Shown one piece after another: positions 43,755 through 52,773 of a stretch of 64,000 nucleotides of DNA (its first letter is position 1; every line of letters begins with the position of its first letter). A program made the translations under genes and the position numbers. The stretch comes from DATARH01 sp963773625. GTDB taxonomy: Bacteria > Pseudomonadota > Alphaproteobacteria > ATCC43930 > CGMCC-115725. The DNA is taken from positions 62,001 to 126,000 of the forward strand of contig CAVZCJ010000008.1 of the NCBI GenBank assembly GCA_963773625.1, written 5' to 3'. Below the pieces are notes generated by a model. That model was not told the origin of the DNA. It did no database searches and was given only the letters and a program-made list of their open reading frames with translations.

Positions 43755-44471
43755 ATGACCGGGTTTCGCCCGCGCCTGGCGCCGACGCTGTTTACGGTGC
43801 CGGCGCTGCTGATCCTGCTGGGGCTCGGCACCTGGCAGGTGCAGCGGCTGCACTGGAAAGAGGGCCTCATCGCTCAGCGCGCGGCGATGGTCGCCGCGCC
43901 GCCAATTGCGCCGCCGCAAACCCTCGCGGAGGCCACAGCCAACCAGTTCCGGCATGTTGCCGAGGACGGCGTTCTGCTCAACGACAAGGAAATCTATCTC
44001 GCCGCGACCTCGGATTCCGGCGATTCTGGCTATCAGGTGCTGACCCCGCTGCAGGAGGCGGGTGGCCGCATTGTCTTCGTCAATCGCGGCTTTATCCCGC
44101 TCGAGCTGAAAGACCCGAAGAAGCGCGGCGCCGGCCAGCTGTCGGGGACGGTTCACATCGTCGGCCTCTTACGCGTGCCCCCGCTGAAAAAACCCACTTT
44201 CTTCCTTCCGGATAACCGCCCCGACATCAATCTGTGGTTTTGGGTCGATCTGCCGGCGATGGCGAAGGCGGCCGGGGCGCCTGACGCCGCATCGTTCTAT
44301 ATCGATGCCGACAAAACCCCGAACCCGGGCGGTTGGCCGAAGGGCGGGGTCACCCGTCTGGAGTTGCCCAACGACCATCTCCAATACGCGATCACCTGGT
44401 ACGCGCTGGCCGTGGCGCTGATTGTCATCTACGTGCTCTACCATCGCCGCATTTCGTCGGCGGACGAATAG
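43755..44471 (+). CDS. SURF1 family oxidase assembly protein
   Basis: A 238-residue SURF1 homologue with two membrane helices at the ends and a periplasmic domain between. N-terminal LILLGLGTWQVQRLHWKEGLI, the internal VFVNRGFIPLELK and VHIVGLLRVP, WFWVDLPAMA, and C-terminal PNDHLQYAITWYALAVALIVIY match the family. SURF1 delivers or retains haem a during subunit I maturation. It is the last gene of the coxB operon, seven bases after DUF983. Confidence 0.93.
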   Translation: MTGFRPRLAPTLFTVPALLILLGLGTWQVQRLHWKEGLIAQRAAMVAAPPIAPPQTLAEATANQFRHVAEDGVLLNDKEIYLAATSDSGDSGYQVLTPLQEAGGRIVFVNRGFIPLELKDPKKRGAGQLSGTVHIVGLLRVPPLKKPTFFLPDNRPDINLWFWVDLPAMAKAAGAPDAASFYIDADKTPNPGGWPKGGVTRLELPNDHLQYAITWYALAVALIVIYVLYHRRISSADE

Positions 44472-44594
44472 TTGGCTGAACAAATCGGCGGCGCGGAGGT
44501 TTACAGGATCGCCGGGAGCCGCCATATCTGGCTTTAGGTGGGGCCGCGCCGATGGCGATCGCCCGGCAAGAAGATCAACGCCAAGGGGACCCCG

Positions 44595-45879
44595 GTGATC
44601 GAAATTGGCGCCCAGCACGACGCTCGTGAGACTAGCCGCGTTGCCCTTGGCCACCGCTTCCTGCAAATCCGCCGCGACAGCGAAGCCTTGGCGGCGCCGC
44701 TGACGCCGGAAGACCAGTCGATCCAGTCGATGCCCGATGTCAGTCCCACCAAGTGGCATCTGGCGCATACCACCTGGTTTTTCGAGACCTTCATCCTTAG
44801 CCGGTTCGACAACGCCTACCGCGTCTTCGACCCGGCATTCCATTACCTGTTCAATTCCTATTACGAGGCCGAGGGACCGCGGCATCCGCGGCCGCAGCGC
44901 GGAATGCTGTCGCGGCCGAGCTGCGCTGATGTCGGCGCCTATCGCGATCATGTTGGCGCGGCGATGGCGACGCTGATCGGCGGCGCGACGCCGGAGGCAT
45001 GGGACGAGATCGCGCCGCTGCTCGCACTGGGCATCCATCACGAGCAGCAGCATCAGGAATTGATCCTGATGGACATCAAGCACGTGTTCTCGCTGAACCC
45101 GCTACTGCCGGCCTATCAGCCGGCGCGACGCCGCATCCAGGCTGAAGCGACGCCGCTTTCCTTTATCGATGTTGCCGGAGGGCTCGAGGAAGTCGGCTAC
45201 GCCGGACCGGATTTCGCGTTTGACAACGAGATGCCGCGCCACCGCGTCTGGGTCGAGCCGTATCGCCTGGCCAACCGCCCGGTGACTTGCGGCGAGTTCG
45301 CCGCGTTCATCGCCGCCGGCGGCTACGCAGCAGCCCGAGTTCTGGCTTTCGGAAGGTTGGGCGACCGTGCAGCAGCAGGGCTGGGAGGCGCCGCTCTATT
45401 GGCGCCGTGCCGGGGAAGACTGGCGAATCTTTACGCTGTCGGGCGAGAAACGCCTCGATCCGGCCGAGCCGGTCGTCCATGTCAGTTTCTACGAGGCCGA
45501 CGCCTACGCGAAATGGGCCGGCAAGCGGCTGCCCACCGAGGCCGAGTGGGAAATCGCCGGCGCCGATGCGCCGCTGACCGGCAATCTCGGCGATAGCCGT
45601 CTCGACCACCCGCGCGCGGACGCGGGAGGCGAGGGCTTACGCCAGATGATCGGCGACGTCTGGGAGTGGACCGCAAGCCCCTACACCCCGTACCCGCGGT
45701 TTCGCGCGGCGCAAGGCGCGATCGGCGAATACAACGGCAAGTTCATGTCAAACCAAATGGTGCTGCGCGGCGGCGCGGCGATCACACCGGTCAATCACAT
45801 CCGCACCACCTATCGCAACTTCTTCCCGCCCTCGGCGCGTTGGGCGTTTTCCGGCCTGCGCCTCGCGGAGGATGCGTGA
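44595..45879 (+). CDS. egtB: Ergothioneine biosynthesis protein EgtB, frameshifted
   Basis: EgtB is the non-haem iron enzyme that joins a thiol to hercynine with oxygen. The N-terminal DinB-like domain gives iron ligands in HLAHTTWFFETF and HHEQQHQELILMDIKH; the C-terminal FGE-sulfatase-like domain has VSFYEADAYAKWAGKRLPTEAEWE, DVWEWTASPY and VLRGGAAIT. The frame breaks near 45327; removing one G from TACGCAG restores QQPEFWLSEGW. Corrected length is about 427 residues. GTG 44595 has AGGGGA five bases upstream and fits the family better than the GTG at 44538. The stop overlaps egtD by one base (TGATG). Confidence 0.9.
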
Positions 45880-46844
45880 TGCCCGACGGAAGCTTCGCTT
45901 TCATCGATTTGGCGCCGGGAGAGGAAAGCTTCCGCGACGCGGTGCTCGCGGGGCTCGGGCGGGAGCCCAAGTCGCTGCCCTGCAAGTTCTTCTACGACGC
46001 GCGCGGCTCGCAGCTCTTCGAGGCGATCTGCGAGGTGCCCGAGTACTATCTGACCCGGGCCGAGATGGCGATCTTGGAGACATATGCGGGGGCGATCGCC
46101 GAGCGGATCGGGCCGCATTGCCGGCTGATCGAGCTGGGCAGCGGCGCCAGCCGCAAGGTGCGGCTGCTGCTGAATGCGCTAGCGGCGCCCGTGGCCTATG
46201 TGCCGGTCGACATCTCACGCGACTTTCTGCGCCAAGCCGCGGCCAGTATCGCCGCCGATTTCCCCGAGTTGCAGATCGCCGCGGTCTGCGCCGACTACAC
46301 GCGGCCCTTCGAGCTGCCGGTGATCTCCGGGCCGCCGGGCAAGCGCGTCGGGTTTTTCCCCGGCTCGACAATCGGCAATTTCGAGCCCGAGGCGGTGGTC
46401 GGTTTCTTCGCCCATTGCGGCCGGCTCCTGGGGCCGGGCGCCGAGATGCTGGTCGGCGTCGACGTCAAGAAGGACACGGCGGTGCTCGACGCCGCCTATA
46501 ACGACGCCGCCGGGCTCAACGCCGAATTCAACCTCAACCTGCTGCACCGGATCAGGAAGGAACTCGACAGCGATATCGACATCGCCGGGTTCGAGCATGT
46601 CGCGTTCTACAACCCGGACGAAGGCCGGGTGGAGCTCTACATCCGCAGCAAGAGGGCGCAGGGCGCGACGATCGCTGGCCGGCGGTTCTCATTCGCCGCA
46701 GGCGAGATGATTCACACCGAGAATTCCTACAAATACGCGATTCCCGAGTTCCGCGCGCTCGCCGCCCGCGCTGGCTTTGCCGCGCTCGACACCTGGACCG
46801 ACGCGGACGGCAAGTTTTCCGTCCACTATTTCCGGCGCGATTAG
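45879..46844 (+). CDS. egtD: L-histidine N(alpha)-methyltransferase EgtD
   Basis: EgtD trimethylates histidine to hercynine with SAM, the first step of ergothioneine synthesis. The 321-residue protein shows PCKFFYDARGSQLFEAICEVPEYYLTR-type opening in segments, LIELGSGASRKVRLLL as motif I, YVPVDISRDFL, RVGFFPGSTIGNF, LVGVDVKKD and the terminal HTENSYKY. It is coupled to egtB. No egtC or egtE is next to it, which fits the short egtB-egtD loci of proteobacteria. Its end meets the convergent acyl-CoA ligase gene with a four-base overlap. Confidence 0.93.
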   Translation: MPDGSFAFIDLAPGEESFRDAVLAGLGREPKSLPCKFFYDARGSQLFEAICEVPEYYLTRAEMAILETYAGAIAERIGPHCRLIELGSGASRKVRLLLNALAAPVAYVPVDISRDFLRQAAASIAADFPELQIAAVCADYTRPFELPVISGPPGKRVGFFPGSTIGNFEPEAVVGFFAHCGRLLGPGAEMLVGVDVKKDTAVLDAAYNDAAGLNAEFNLNLLHRIRKELDSDIDIAGFEHVAFYNPDEGRVELYIRSKRAQGATIAGRRFSFAAGEMIHTENSYKYAIPEFRALAARAGFAALDTWTDADGKFSVHYFRRD

Positions 46845-48616
46845 GCCGCCGCGCTCTTGCTTTCGTAGAGTGCTTCGAGCTCGCGGCCATATACGTCGCG
46901 GACGACGTGGCGCTTGACCTTAAGGGTCGGGGTCATCTGGCCGTTGGCGGTGGTGAAGGCCTCGCGCGCGACGATGAAGCGCCGCACCCGCTCGATCGCC
47001 GGCGAGCCCGCGTTGACGCGAGCGACCGCCTCGGCCAGCCGCTTTAGCAGCTCCGGATGGTCGGTGAGCGCGGCCAGATCCTTGCCCCGCCCGGCGACCC
47101 GCGCGGCGAAATCCGGGTCGGGCACCAGGACCGCGACGAGATGCGGCCGGCGGTCGCCGAACACCATCGCCTGGGCGATCTCGGGCTGCAGGGTCAACGC
47201 GCCCTCGATCTTGGCCGGCGCGATCATGTCGCCGCCCGAATTCTTGATGAAATCCTTCTTGCGGTCGGTGATGCGTAGATAGCCCTGGTCGTCGAGATAG
47301 CCGACATCCCCGGTGGCGAGCCAGCCGTCGACCAGGGTGCGCGCGGTCGCCTCCGGATCGTTCCAGTACGCCTTCATCACGTTGGCGCCGGAGACGAGGA
47401 TCTCGCCATCCTCGGCAATCTTGACCTCGACCCCTTCGACCGGCGGACCGACAAAGTCGATTTTGATATGGCCGGGCGGGTTGCACGCGATCACCGGCGC
47501 CGCTTCGGTCTGGCCATAGCCTTGCAAGAGCTGCACGCCCAGGGCCAGGAAGAAGCTGCCGATCTCGGGATTGAGGGGCGCGCCGCCCGAAACCATCGCC
47601 TTGAGGCGCCCGCCGAAGCGCTGCTGCACCTTGGCGCGCACCAATTTATCGAGCAGCGGATCGATCAGCCGCTCGCTCAGATCGAGCCGTTCGCCGGCAA
47701 GCCGCTTGCGGCCGATCGCCACCGCCTTCTCGAACAGGGTGCGTCTCAATCCCTTCTCGCGTTCGATACCGAGCCGGATGCGCTGGTGCAGTGTCTCGTA
47801 GAGCCGGGGCACTGCGGTCATGATCGTCGGCCGCACCTCCACGAGATTGGCGGCCAGCGTTTCGGCACCCTCGGCGAAATAGATTTCGGCGCCAATCGAG
47901 ATCGGGAACATCAGACCGGCGGTGTGCTCGTAGGAATGCGACAGCGGCAGGAAGGAAAGGAACACCTCCTCGCCGAGCCCGAGCATTTCCAGCAGGCGAT
48001 AGGCGCCGCGGCAATTGGCGATGACGTTGCGGTGGGTGAGCGCAACGCCCTTGGGCAGCCCGCCAGTTCCCGAGGTGTAAATGAGGCAGGCGATGTCATC
48101 GGGCTTGATCGCCATGATCCGCGCGGCGAGGTCGTCGGGCTGGGTAGCGCCAAGCGCCAGCACCTCTTCCCAGGCGCGCATGTTTTCGTCCGCACCCTCC
48201 ATCGCGATCACCCGCCGCACGTTCGGCAGGTGCAGCGCCGCCTCGCGGACGCGTTCGCTGAGCGGTGGCTTCGAGGTGATGGCCGCGCGCGCGCCGCTAT
48301 TGCCAAGGATGTGACGATGGTCCTCGACCGTGTTGGTGGTGTAGGCGGGAACGGCGATCGCGCCGGCGCTCATGATCGCCAGATCGGCGATGACCCATTC
48401 CGGCCGGCTCTCGGCGGCGAGCACGACCCGGTCGCCGGGCGCGACGCCGAGCGCGATAAGGCCTCGCGCCAGCCGGCTGACCTGGCTCGCGGCCTCGGCC
48501 CAGCTCATGGGCTGATAGCGACCGTCCTTCTTGGCCCACAGGAACGGCCGATCGCCGCGCCGCGCGGCGGTGGCGAAAAACATCGCCGGCAAGTTTCTGA
48601 TCGCTTCGTAATCCAT
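46841..48616 (-). CDS. Long-chain fatty acyl-CoA synthetase (AMP-binding enzyme)
   Basis: A 591-residue FadD/ACSL-type adenylate-forming enzyme. The P-loop motif is YTSGTGGLPKGVALTHRN, with Gly where Thr-Thr is usual; then LPLSHSYEHTAGL, a middle region MVSGGAPLNPEIGSFF, YGQTEAAPVI, and the hinge and A8 region WLATGDVGYLDDQGYLRITDRKKDFIKNSGGDMIAPAKIE. Known relatives activate long-chain fatty acids for beta-oxidation or lipid synthesis. The start lies 58 bases from the divergent ABC1 kinase start, so their promoters overlap. Confidence 0.9.
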   Translation of the reverse strand: MDYEAIRNLPAMFFATAARRGDRPFLWAKKDGRYQPMSWAEAASQVSRLARGLIALGVAPGDRVVLAAESRPEWVIADLAIMSAGAIAVPAYTTNTVEDHRHILGNSGARAAITSKPPLSERVREAALHLPNVRRVIAMEGADENMRAWEEVLALGATQPDDLAARIMAIKPDDIACLIYTSGTGGLPKGVALTHRNVIANCRGAYRLLEMLGLGEEVFLSFLPLSHSYEHTAGLMFPISIGAEIYFAEGAETLAANLVEVRPTIMTAVPRLYETLHQRIRLGIEREKGLRRTLFEKAVAIGRKRLAGERLDLSERLIDPLLDKLVRAKVQQRFGGRLKAMVSGGAPLNPEIGSFFLALGVQLLQGYGQTEAAPVIACNPPGHIKIDFVGPPVEGVEVKIAEDGEILVSGANVMKAYWNDPEATARTLVDGWLATGDVGYLDDQGYLRITDRKKDFIKNSGGDMIAPAKIEGALTLQPEIAQAMVFGDRRPHLVAVLVPDPDFAARVAGRGKDLAALTDHPELLKRLAEAVARVNAGSPAIERVRRFIVAREAFTTANGQMTPTLKVKRHVVRDVYGRELEALYESKSAAA

Positions 48617-48674
48617 GGCGTTCCCACGTCCTTTGTCGTGGCATGATAGCGGAATTGGCAAAAAGCGTGAGCAG

Positions 48675-50024
48675 ATGGCGGACGAAGATACCTTTACCGG
48701 CCGGGTGCGGCGTTACGCCCAGGTCGGCACGGCGATGGCGGGGCTGGGCGCCAGGCTAGCGGGCGAGCGCTATCTCGGGATCACGGTCGACCGCGAGCGC
48801 CATGCGGCCGATCTGAAGGCGGCGCTGGGCGGCATCAAGGGGCCGCTGATGAAGGTGGCGCAGCTCCTCGCCACTATCCCCGACGCGCTGCCCGAGGAAT
48901 ATGTTCGCGAGCTGATCCAGCTTCAGTCGAACGCGCCGGCGATGGGCTGGCCGTTCGTGCGGCGGCGGATGATGGGCGAGCTGGGCCCGAATTGGGAAAA
49001 GCGCTTCAAGAGCTTCGAGCACGAGGCGGCGCGCGCCGCGTCTCTGGGGCAGGTGCATCGCGCTGTCGGGCTCGACGGCACGCTCCTCGCCTGCAAGCTG
49101 CAATACCCCGACATGGCCTCGGCGGTGGAGGCTGATCTCAGGCAGCTACGCCTGGCGATGGGGCTTTACGAACGCTATGACCGCGCCGTCTCGACCGCGG
49201 ACATCCACGCCGAGATCGCGGCGCGGCTGCGCGAGGAATTGGACTACGAGCGCGAGGCCGCGCATATGCGGCTCTACGGCGAAATCCTCAAGGACGAGAC
49301 CAAGGTCGCGGTGCCCGAGCCGGTGTCGGAGCTGTCGACCAAGCGGCTCCTGACGATGCATTGGCTCGAGGGCGGGCCGATCCTCGATTTCGCCAAAGAG
49401 GCGCCCTTGAAGGTCCGCAACGAGATCGCGCTGAGGATGTTCCGGCTCTGGTACGTGCCGTTCTATTTCTACGGCGTCATCCATGGCGACCCGCATCTCG
49501 GCAATTACACGGTGGCGCCCGACCGCACCGTGAATTTGCTTGATTTCGGCTGCGTTCGCATCTTCCCGGCGAGCTTCGTGAAGGGCGTAATCGACCTCTA
49601 CCACGCGCTCGACCGCGACGACCGCGACCTCGCGGTCGAGGCATACAAAAGCTGGGGGTTCGGCGACCTCTCGCAGGAGATGATCGCGGTGTTGAACCGC
49701 TGGGCGCGGTTTGTGTACGGGCCGCTGCTGGACAACCGCACCCGGCCAATCCAGGAACGGCGCGGCGGCGAGCCGGAAGGGCCGCGGCTCGTCGATAGCG
49801 TCCATCAGGAGATCCGCCACCTCGGCGGCATCGCGCCGCCGCGGGCTTTCGTATTCATGGATCGCGCGGCGGTTGGGCTGGGCTCGGTGTTTATGCATCT
49901 GAAGGCCGAGATCAATTGGCACCAGCTGTTCCACGAGCTGATCGACGATTTCGACGAGGCGGCTCTCGCCCGCCGGCAACAGGCGGCATTGAAGCGGGCA
50001 GGAGTTCCGGCCGAGCGCGGTTGA
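48675..50024 (+). CDS. ABC1/UbiB (AarF) family atypical kinase
   Basis: A 449-residue COQ8/UbiB-like protein. The conserved N-terminal K-x-G-Q motif appears as KVAQ (GPLMKVAQLLATIP), the alanine-rich loop is AARAASLGQVHRA, the lysine is in ACKLQYPDM, the catalytic segment is HGDPHLGNY and the metal site is LLDFGCVR. Members influence ubiquinone biosynthesis or membrane lipids through an ATPase activity. No C-terminal membrane helices are evident. It diverges from the acyl-CoA ligase gene. Confidence 0.88.
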   Translation: MADEDTFTGRVRRYAQVGTAMAGLGARLAGERYLGITVDRERHAADLKAALGGIKGPLMKVAQLLATIPDALPEEYVRELIQLQSNAPAMGWPFVRRRMMGELGPNWEKRFKSFEHEAARAASLGQVHRAVGLDGTLLACKLQYPDMASAVEADLRQLRLAMGLYERYDRAVSTADIHAEIAARLREELDYEREAAHMRLYGEILKDETKVAVPEPVSELSTKRLLTMHWLEGGPILDFAKEAPLKVRNEIALRMFRLWYVPFYFYGVIHGDPHLGNYTVAPDRTVNLLDFGCVRIFPASFVKGVIDLYHALDRDDRDLAVEAYKSWGFGDLSQEMIAVLNRWARFVYGPLLDNRTRPIQERRGGEPEGPRLVDSVHQEIRHLGGIAPPRAFVFMDRAAVGLGSVFMHLKAEINWHQLFHELIDDFDEAALARRQQAALKRAGVPAERG

Positions 50025-50086
50025 GGTTGGGAACAAAAGGCGCCGGCGAGCGTTCACGTCGCAACAGCGACGCCGGGAGGAGAACC

Positions 50087-51451
50087 ATGCCGGGTTGGAA
50101 GCATCGCGGGTTGTGGGAGGCCGTGGCGATCGCTGTGATTTGCGTCGCCGCTGGCGGTGCGGTCATCGCGCAGGATATGCCGCTGTCAGCTGTCCCCGTG
50201 GCGCCCACCGCGCCACCCGCCGAACCGGCGCCGAGCCCGCCCACCCAGCCGCCGCAAGCTGCCGCCCAGCCGGTGCCGGCGCAGCCCAGTCCGACACAGC
50301 CGGCGGCGCAGAAATTCAGCGATGCCCAGGTCGATCAACTGGTTGCGCCGATCGCGCTCTATCCCGATCCGTTGTTGAGCCAGATGCTGATGGCTTCGAC
50401 CTATCCCCTGGAGGTGGTCGAGGCGGATCGCTGGGTCCGCGAGCCCGCCAACAAATCGCTGACCGGCGATGCGCTGACGGCGGCGCTGAAGAACCAGAAC
50501 TGGGATCCGAGCGTCATGGCGCTGGTTCCATTTCCGCGGGTGCTCGCGGTGATGGCCGATCGCGTGCAATGGACCGAGCAGCTCGGCAATGCTTTTCTCG
50601 CCCAGCAGAGCGACGTGATGGCGGCGGTGCAGCGGCTTCGCCATGCGGCGTTGGCCGCGGGCAACCTCAAGGCTACGCCGCAATGCCATTGCATCATTCA
50701 GACCAGCGGCGACCAGATCGCCATCCTGCCCTCGGAGCCGAAGCTGGTCTGCATCCCGGTCTACGACCCGAGATACGTCTATGGCACCTGGTGGGAGCCG
50801 GCCTATCCCCCGATCGTCTTCCCGGTACCGGTCGGCTTCGCTTACGACCCGGGATTCTGGATCGGGTACGAGCCGTCGATCGAACTCGCGGTATTCGGCC
50901 CGCTTTGGGGCTGGGGCTGGTTTGATTGGCCGGGCCGGCGGATCGTGGTTGACAATGCGGTCTTCGGCCGTCTCGGTCCGGGCCGTGCGGCCTTCGCCGG
51001 CGGCACCTGGGTCCACGATCCGGCGCACCGTCGAGGCGTTGCCTACCCTAGTGCGGCCGTGGCGACGCGGTTTGGCGGCCGCCTGGCGCCCGCGAATGCG
51101 GCCATTTTGCGCGGCCCAGGGACATTTGGGAGCCGTGCCTTGGCCGGACGATTCGGCGCGGCGCCAGCGGCCGGACCCGTTAACGGCGTGGGGCGCGGTT
51201 TTGTCGGGCACCCCGGAATGGTCTCACATGGCTTTGTCGCCCGCGGTGGGCCCGGTCCGTTCCACGCCAGTTCCTTTGTTCACAGCGCGGCTCCACAGAT
51301 GGGGCGCGGGCCGGTTGCACCGACGCATTTCTCGCCGGGCGTCGGCGGTCCGCACGGCGTGGGCATCGTTCACGGCCCGGTGGTCGGCGGACCGCATGGG
51401 GGGCCGGCGGGCGGCCCACATGGCGGCGGACCCGGGGGCCACCGCCACTAA
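50087..51451 (+). CDS. DUF3300 exported protein with glycine/histidine-rich tail
   Basis: A 454-residue DUF3300 protein. A signal anchor (AVAIAVICVAAGGAVIAQD) is followed by a proline/alanine linker and the DUF3300 domain from about residue 78 (FSDAQVDQLVAPIALYPDPLLSQMLMAST, AVQRLRHAALAAGNLK). The domain contains a CHC motif (TPQCHCIIQT) where homologues known to me usually have no cysteine. The C-terminal third is glycine-, proline- and histidine-rich (GGPHGGPAGGPHGG). The start has GGGAGG six bases upstream. Function unknown. A paralogue follows at 51622. Confidence 0.85.
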   Translation: MPGWKHRGLWEAVAIAVICVAAGGAVIAQDMPLSAVPVAPTAPPAEPAPSPPTQPPQAAAQPVPAQPSPTQPAAQKFSDAQVDQLVAPIALYPDPLLSQMLMASTYPLEVVEADRWVREPANKSLTGDALTAALKNQNWDPSVMALVPFPRVLAVMADRVQWTEQLGNAFLAQQSDVMAAVQRLRHAALAAGNLKATPQCHCIIQTSGDQIAILPSEPKLVCIPVYDPRYVYGTWWEPAYPPIVFPVPVGFAYDPGFWIGYEPSIELAVFGPLWGWGWFDWPGRRIVVDNAVFGRLGPGRAAFAGGTWVHDPAHRRGVAYPSAAVATRFGGRLAPANAAILRGPGTFGSRALAGRFGAAPAAGPVNGVGRGFVGHPGMVSHGFVARGGPGPFHASSFVHSAAPQMGRGPVAPTHFSPGVGGPHGVGIVHGPVVGGPHGGPAGGPHGGGPGGHRH

Positions 51452-51621
51452 TCACGGAATACAGCGCAACAAATTCCGCGAGACCTATCCGCGCGACTTA
51501 TAGTACGGTACCGCTCCGTTTCCTTTTGTCGGATCGCCGAGACGGCGAACTTAGGGGGAGGGGAAGAAGCCCTGGCTGTACGCCGTTGTGCGGACCGAAT
51601 CGGTGCGATGGGAGTGTCGTA

Positions 51622-52764
51622 ATGTCGGGTTGGGGGAAACGGGTGATCGCGGTTGGCTTGGCCGCAGGCCTGATTTGCGGCGTCGTCAGCGGAACATCCA
51701 GCGCGCAAGACATGCTGCCGATCCTCGGATTTCCGGCGCAGGATTCGGAAACGGTGGTGGCGCCGGCGGCTGCGCCCGCCAACCCGGCTGCCTCGATACC
51801 CGCGGCGCCGCCATCGTCCGAGGCGCAGTTCGTTGGCCTTGTCGCGCCGATCGCGCTCTACCCCGACCCGCTGATCGGGCAAGTGCTGATGGCTTCAACC
51901 TATCCGCACGAGGTTTCCGAGGCGGCGCTGTGGCTGCGGGTGCCGGCCAACCGCGCGCTCGGCGGAAACGCGTTGACCGCGGCGCTGAAGGCCAGAGGCT
52001 GGAACCCCAGCGTTATGGCGCTCGTGGCGTTTCCCAGCCTGCTGACGACAATGGCGGAGAAGCTCGACTGGACCGAACAGCTCGGTAAGGCGTTCCTGGC
52101 CCACCAGGGCGACGTGATGGCGGCGGTGCAGCGCTTGCGCCATGCGGCGCTGACGGCGGGCAATCTCAAGGTGACGCCCGAGTGCCACTGCGTCATTCAG
52201 ACCATCGGCGAGATCATCTCCATCCAGCCGTCCGAGGGCCAGATGGTGAGCGTTCCGGTCTACGACCCGGCGGTTGTCTTCGGGACGTTGGGGGAGGCGG
52301 CCCATTCGCCCGTGGTCTTTCAATTGCCGGGCGGATTCGTTCTTGCGCCGGGTACTGCCGTCGGCTTCAGTTCCGCGATCGAGGTGGCGCTGTTCGGCCC
52401 GATCTGGGGCTGGGATTCGATCGACTGGGCGAAGCGGCGGATTGTCGTCGACGAGGCGCGCTACAAGGTTTTGGCGCCCGGCCACATCGGCTTCGCCGAC
52501 AATGTCTGGGTCCGTGAGCCGCCGCCACCGCCACACAAAATCGCCCGCAAGACGCCGATGGTGTTGGCCCATTCGGGACATCACGCCAAGGCCAAGGCGA
52601 CGCGTCATCTCGCCGTTACGCCGGTGGTACCGCCTCCGCCGCCCTATGGGTGGCATCCGCAGTACCGCGTTTGGGGGCCTCCGCCCGGAGCGATTGTGCC
52701 GCCACCGCCGCCGCGCTACATCGCCCGCAACTGGTACAACGGCTACTACGATGGGTATCGCTAG
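51622..52764 (+). CDS. DUF3300 paralogue with proline-rich tail
   Basis: A 380-residue paralogue of the gene before it. The signal region (IAVGLAAGLICGVVSGTSSAQ) is followed by DUF3300 with VGLVAPIALYPDPLIGQVLMAST, AVQRLRHAALTAGNLK and the same CHC motif (TPECHCVIQT). The C-terminal half differs: it keeps LFGPIWGWDSIDW but ends in proline-rich and aromatic repeats (PPPPPYGWHPQYR, YNGYYDGYR). The 170-base gap upstream holds no gene and has a GGGAG ahead of the ATG. Probably an envelope protein pair that arose by duplication; the role is not known. Confidence 0.85.
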   Translation: MSGWGKRVIAVGLAAGLICGVVSGTSSAQDMLPILGFPAQDSETVVAPAAAPANPAASIPAAPPSSEAQFVGLVAPIALYPDPLIGQVLMASTYPHEVSEAALWLRVPANRALGGNALTAALKARGWNPSVMALVAFPSLLTTMAEKLDWTEQLGKAFLAHQGDVMAAVQRLRHAALTAGNLKVTPECHCVIQTIGEIISIQPSEGQMVSVPVYDPAVVFGTLGEAAHSPVVFQLPGGFVLAPGTAVGFSSAIEVALFGPIWGWDSIDWAKRRIVVDEARYKVLAPGHIGFADNVWVREPPPPPHKIARKTPMVLAHSGHHAKAKATRHLAVTPVVPPPPPYGWHPQYRVWGPPPGAIVPPPPPRYIARNWYNGYYDGYR

Positions 52765-52773
52765 CTAGCGACG

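Noticed and set aside
42437..43870. Minus-strand open frame of 477 codons opposite coxC and DUF983
   Set aside because: Antisense to unmistakable oxidase genes and made of low-complexity charged sequence.
51340..51451. CRISPR or tandem DNA repeat at the end of the first DUF3300 gene
   Set aside because: The repeats are short Gly-Pro-His codon repeats inside a coding region, with no spacer pattern.
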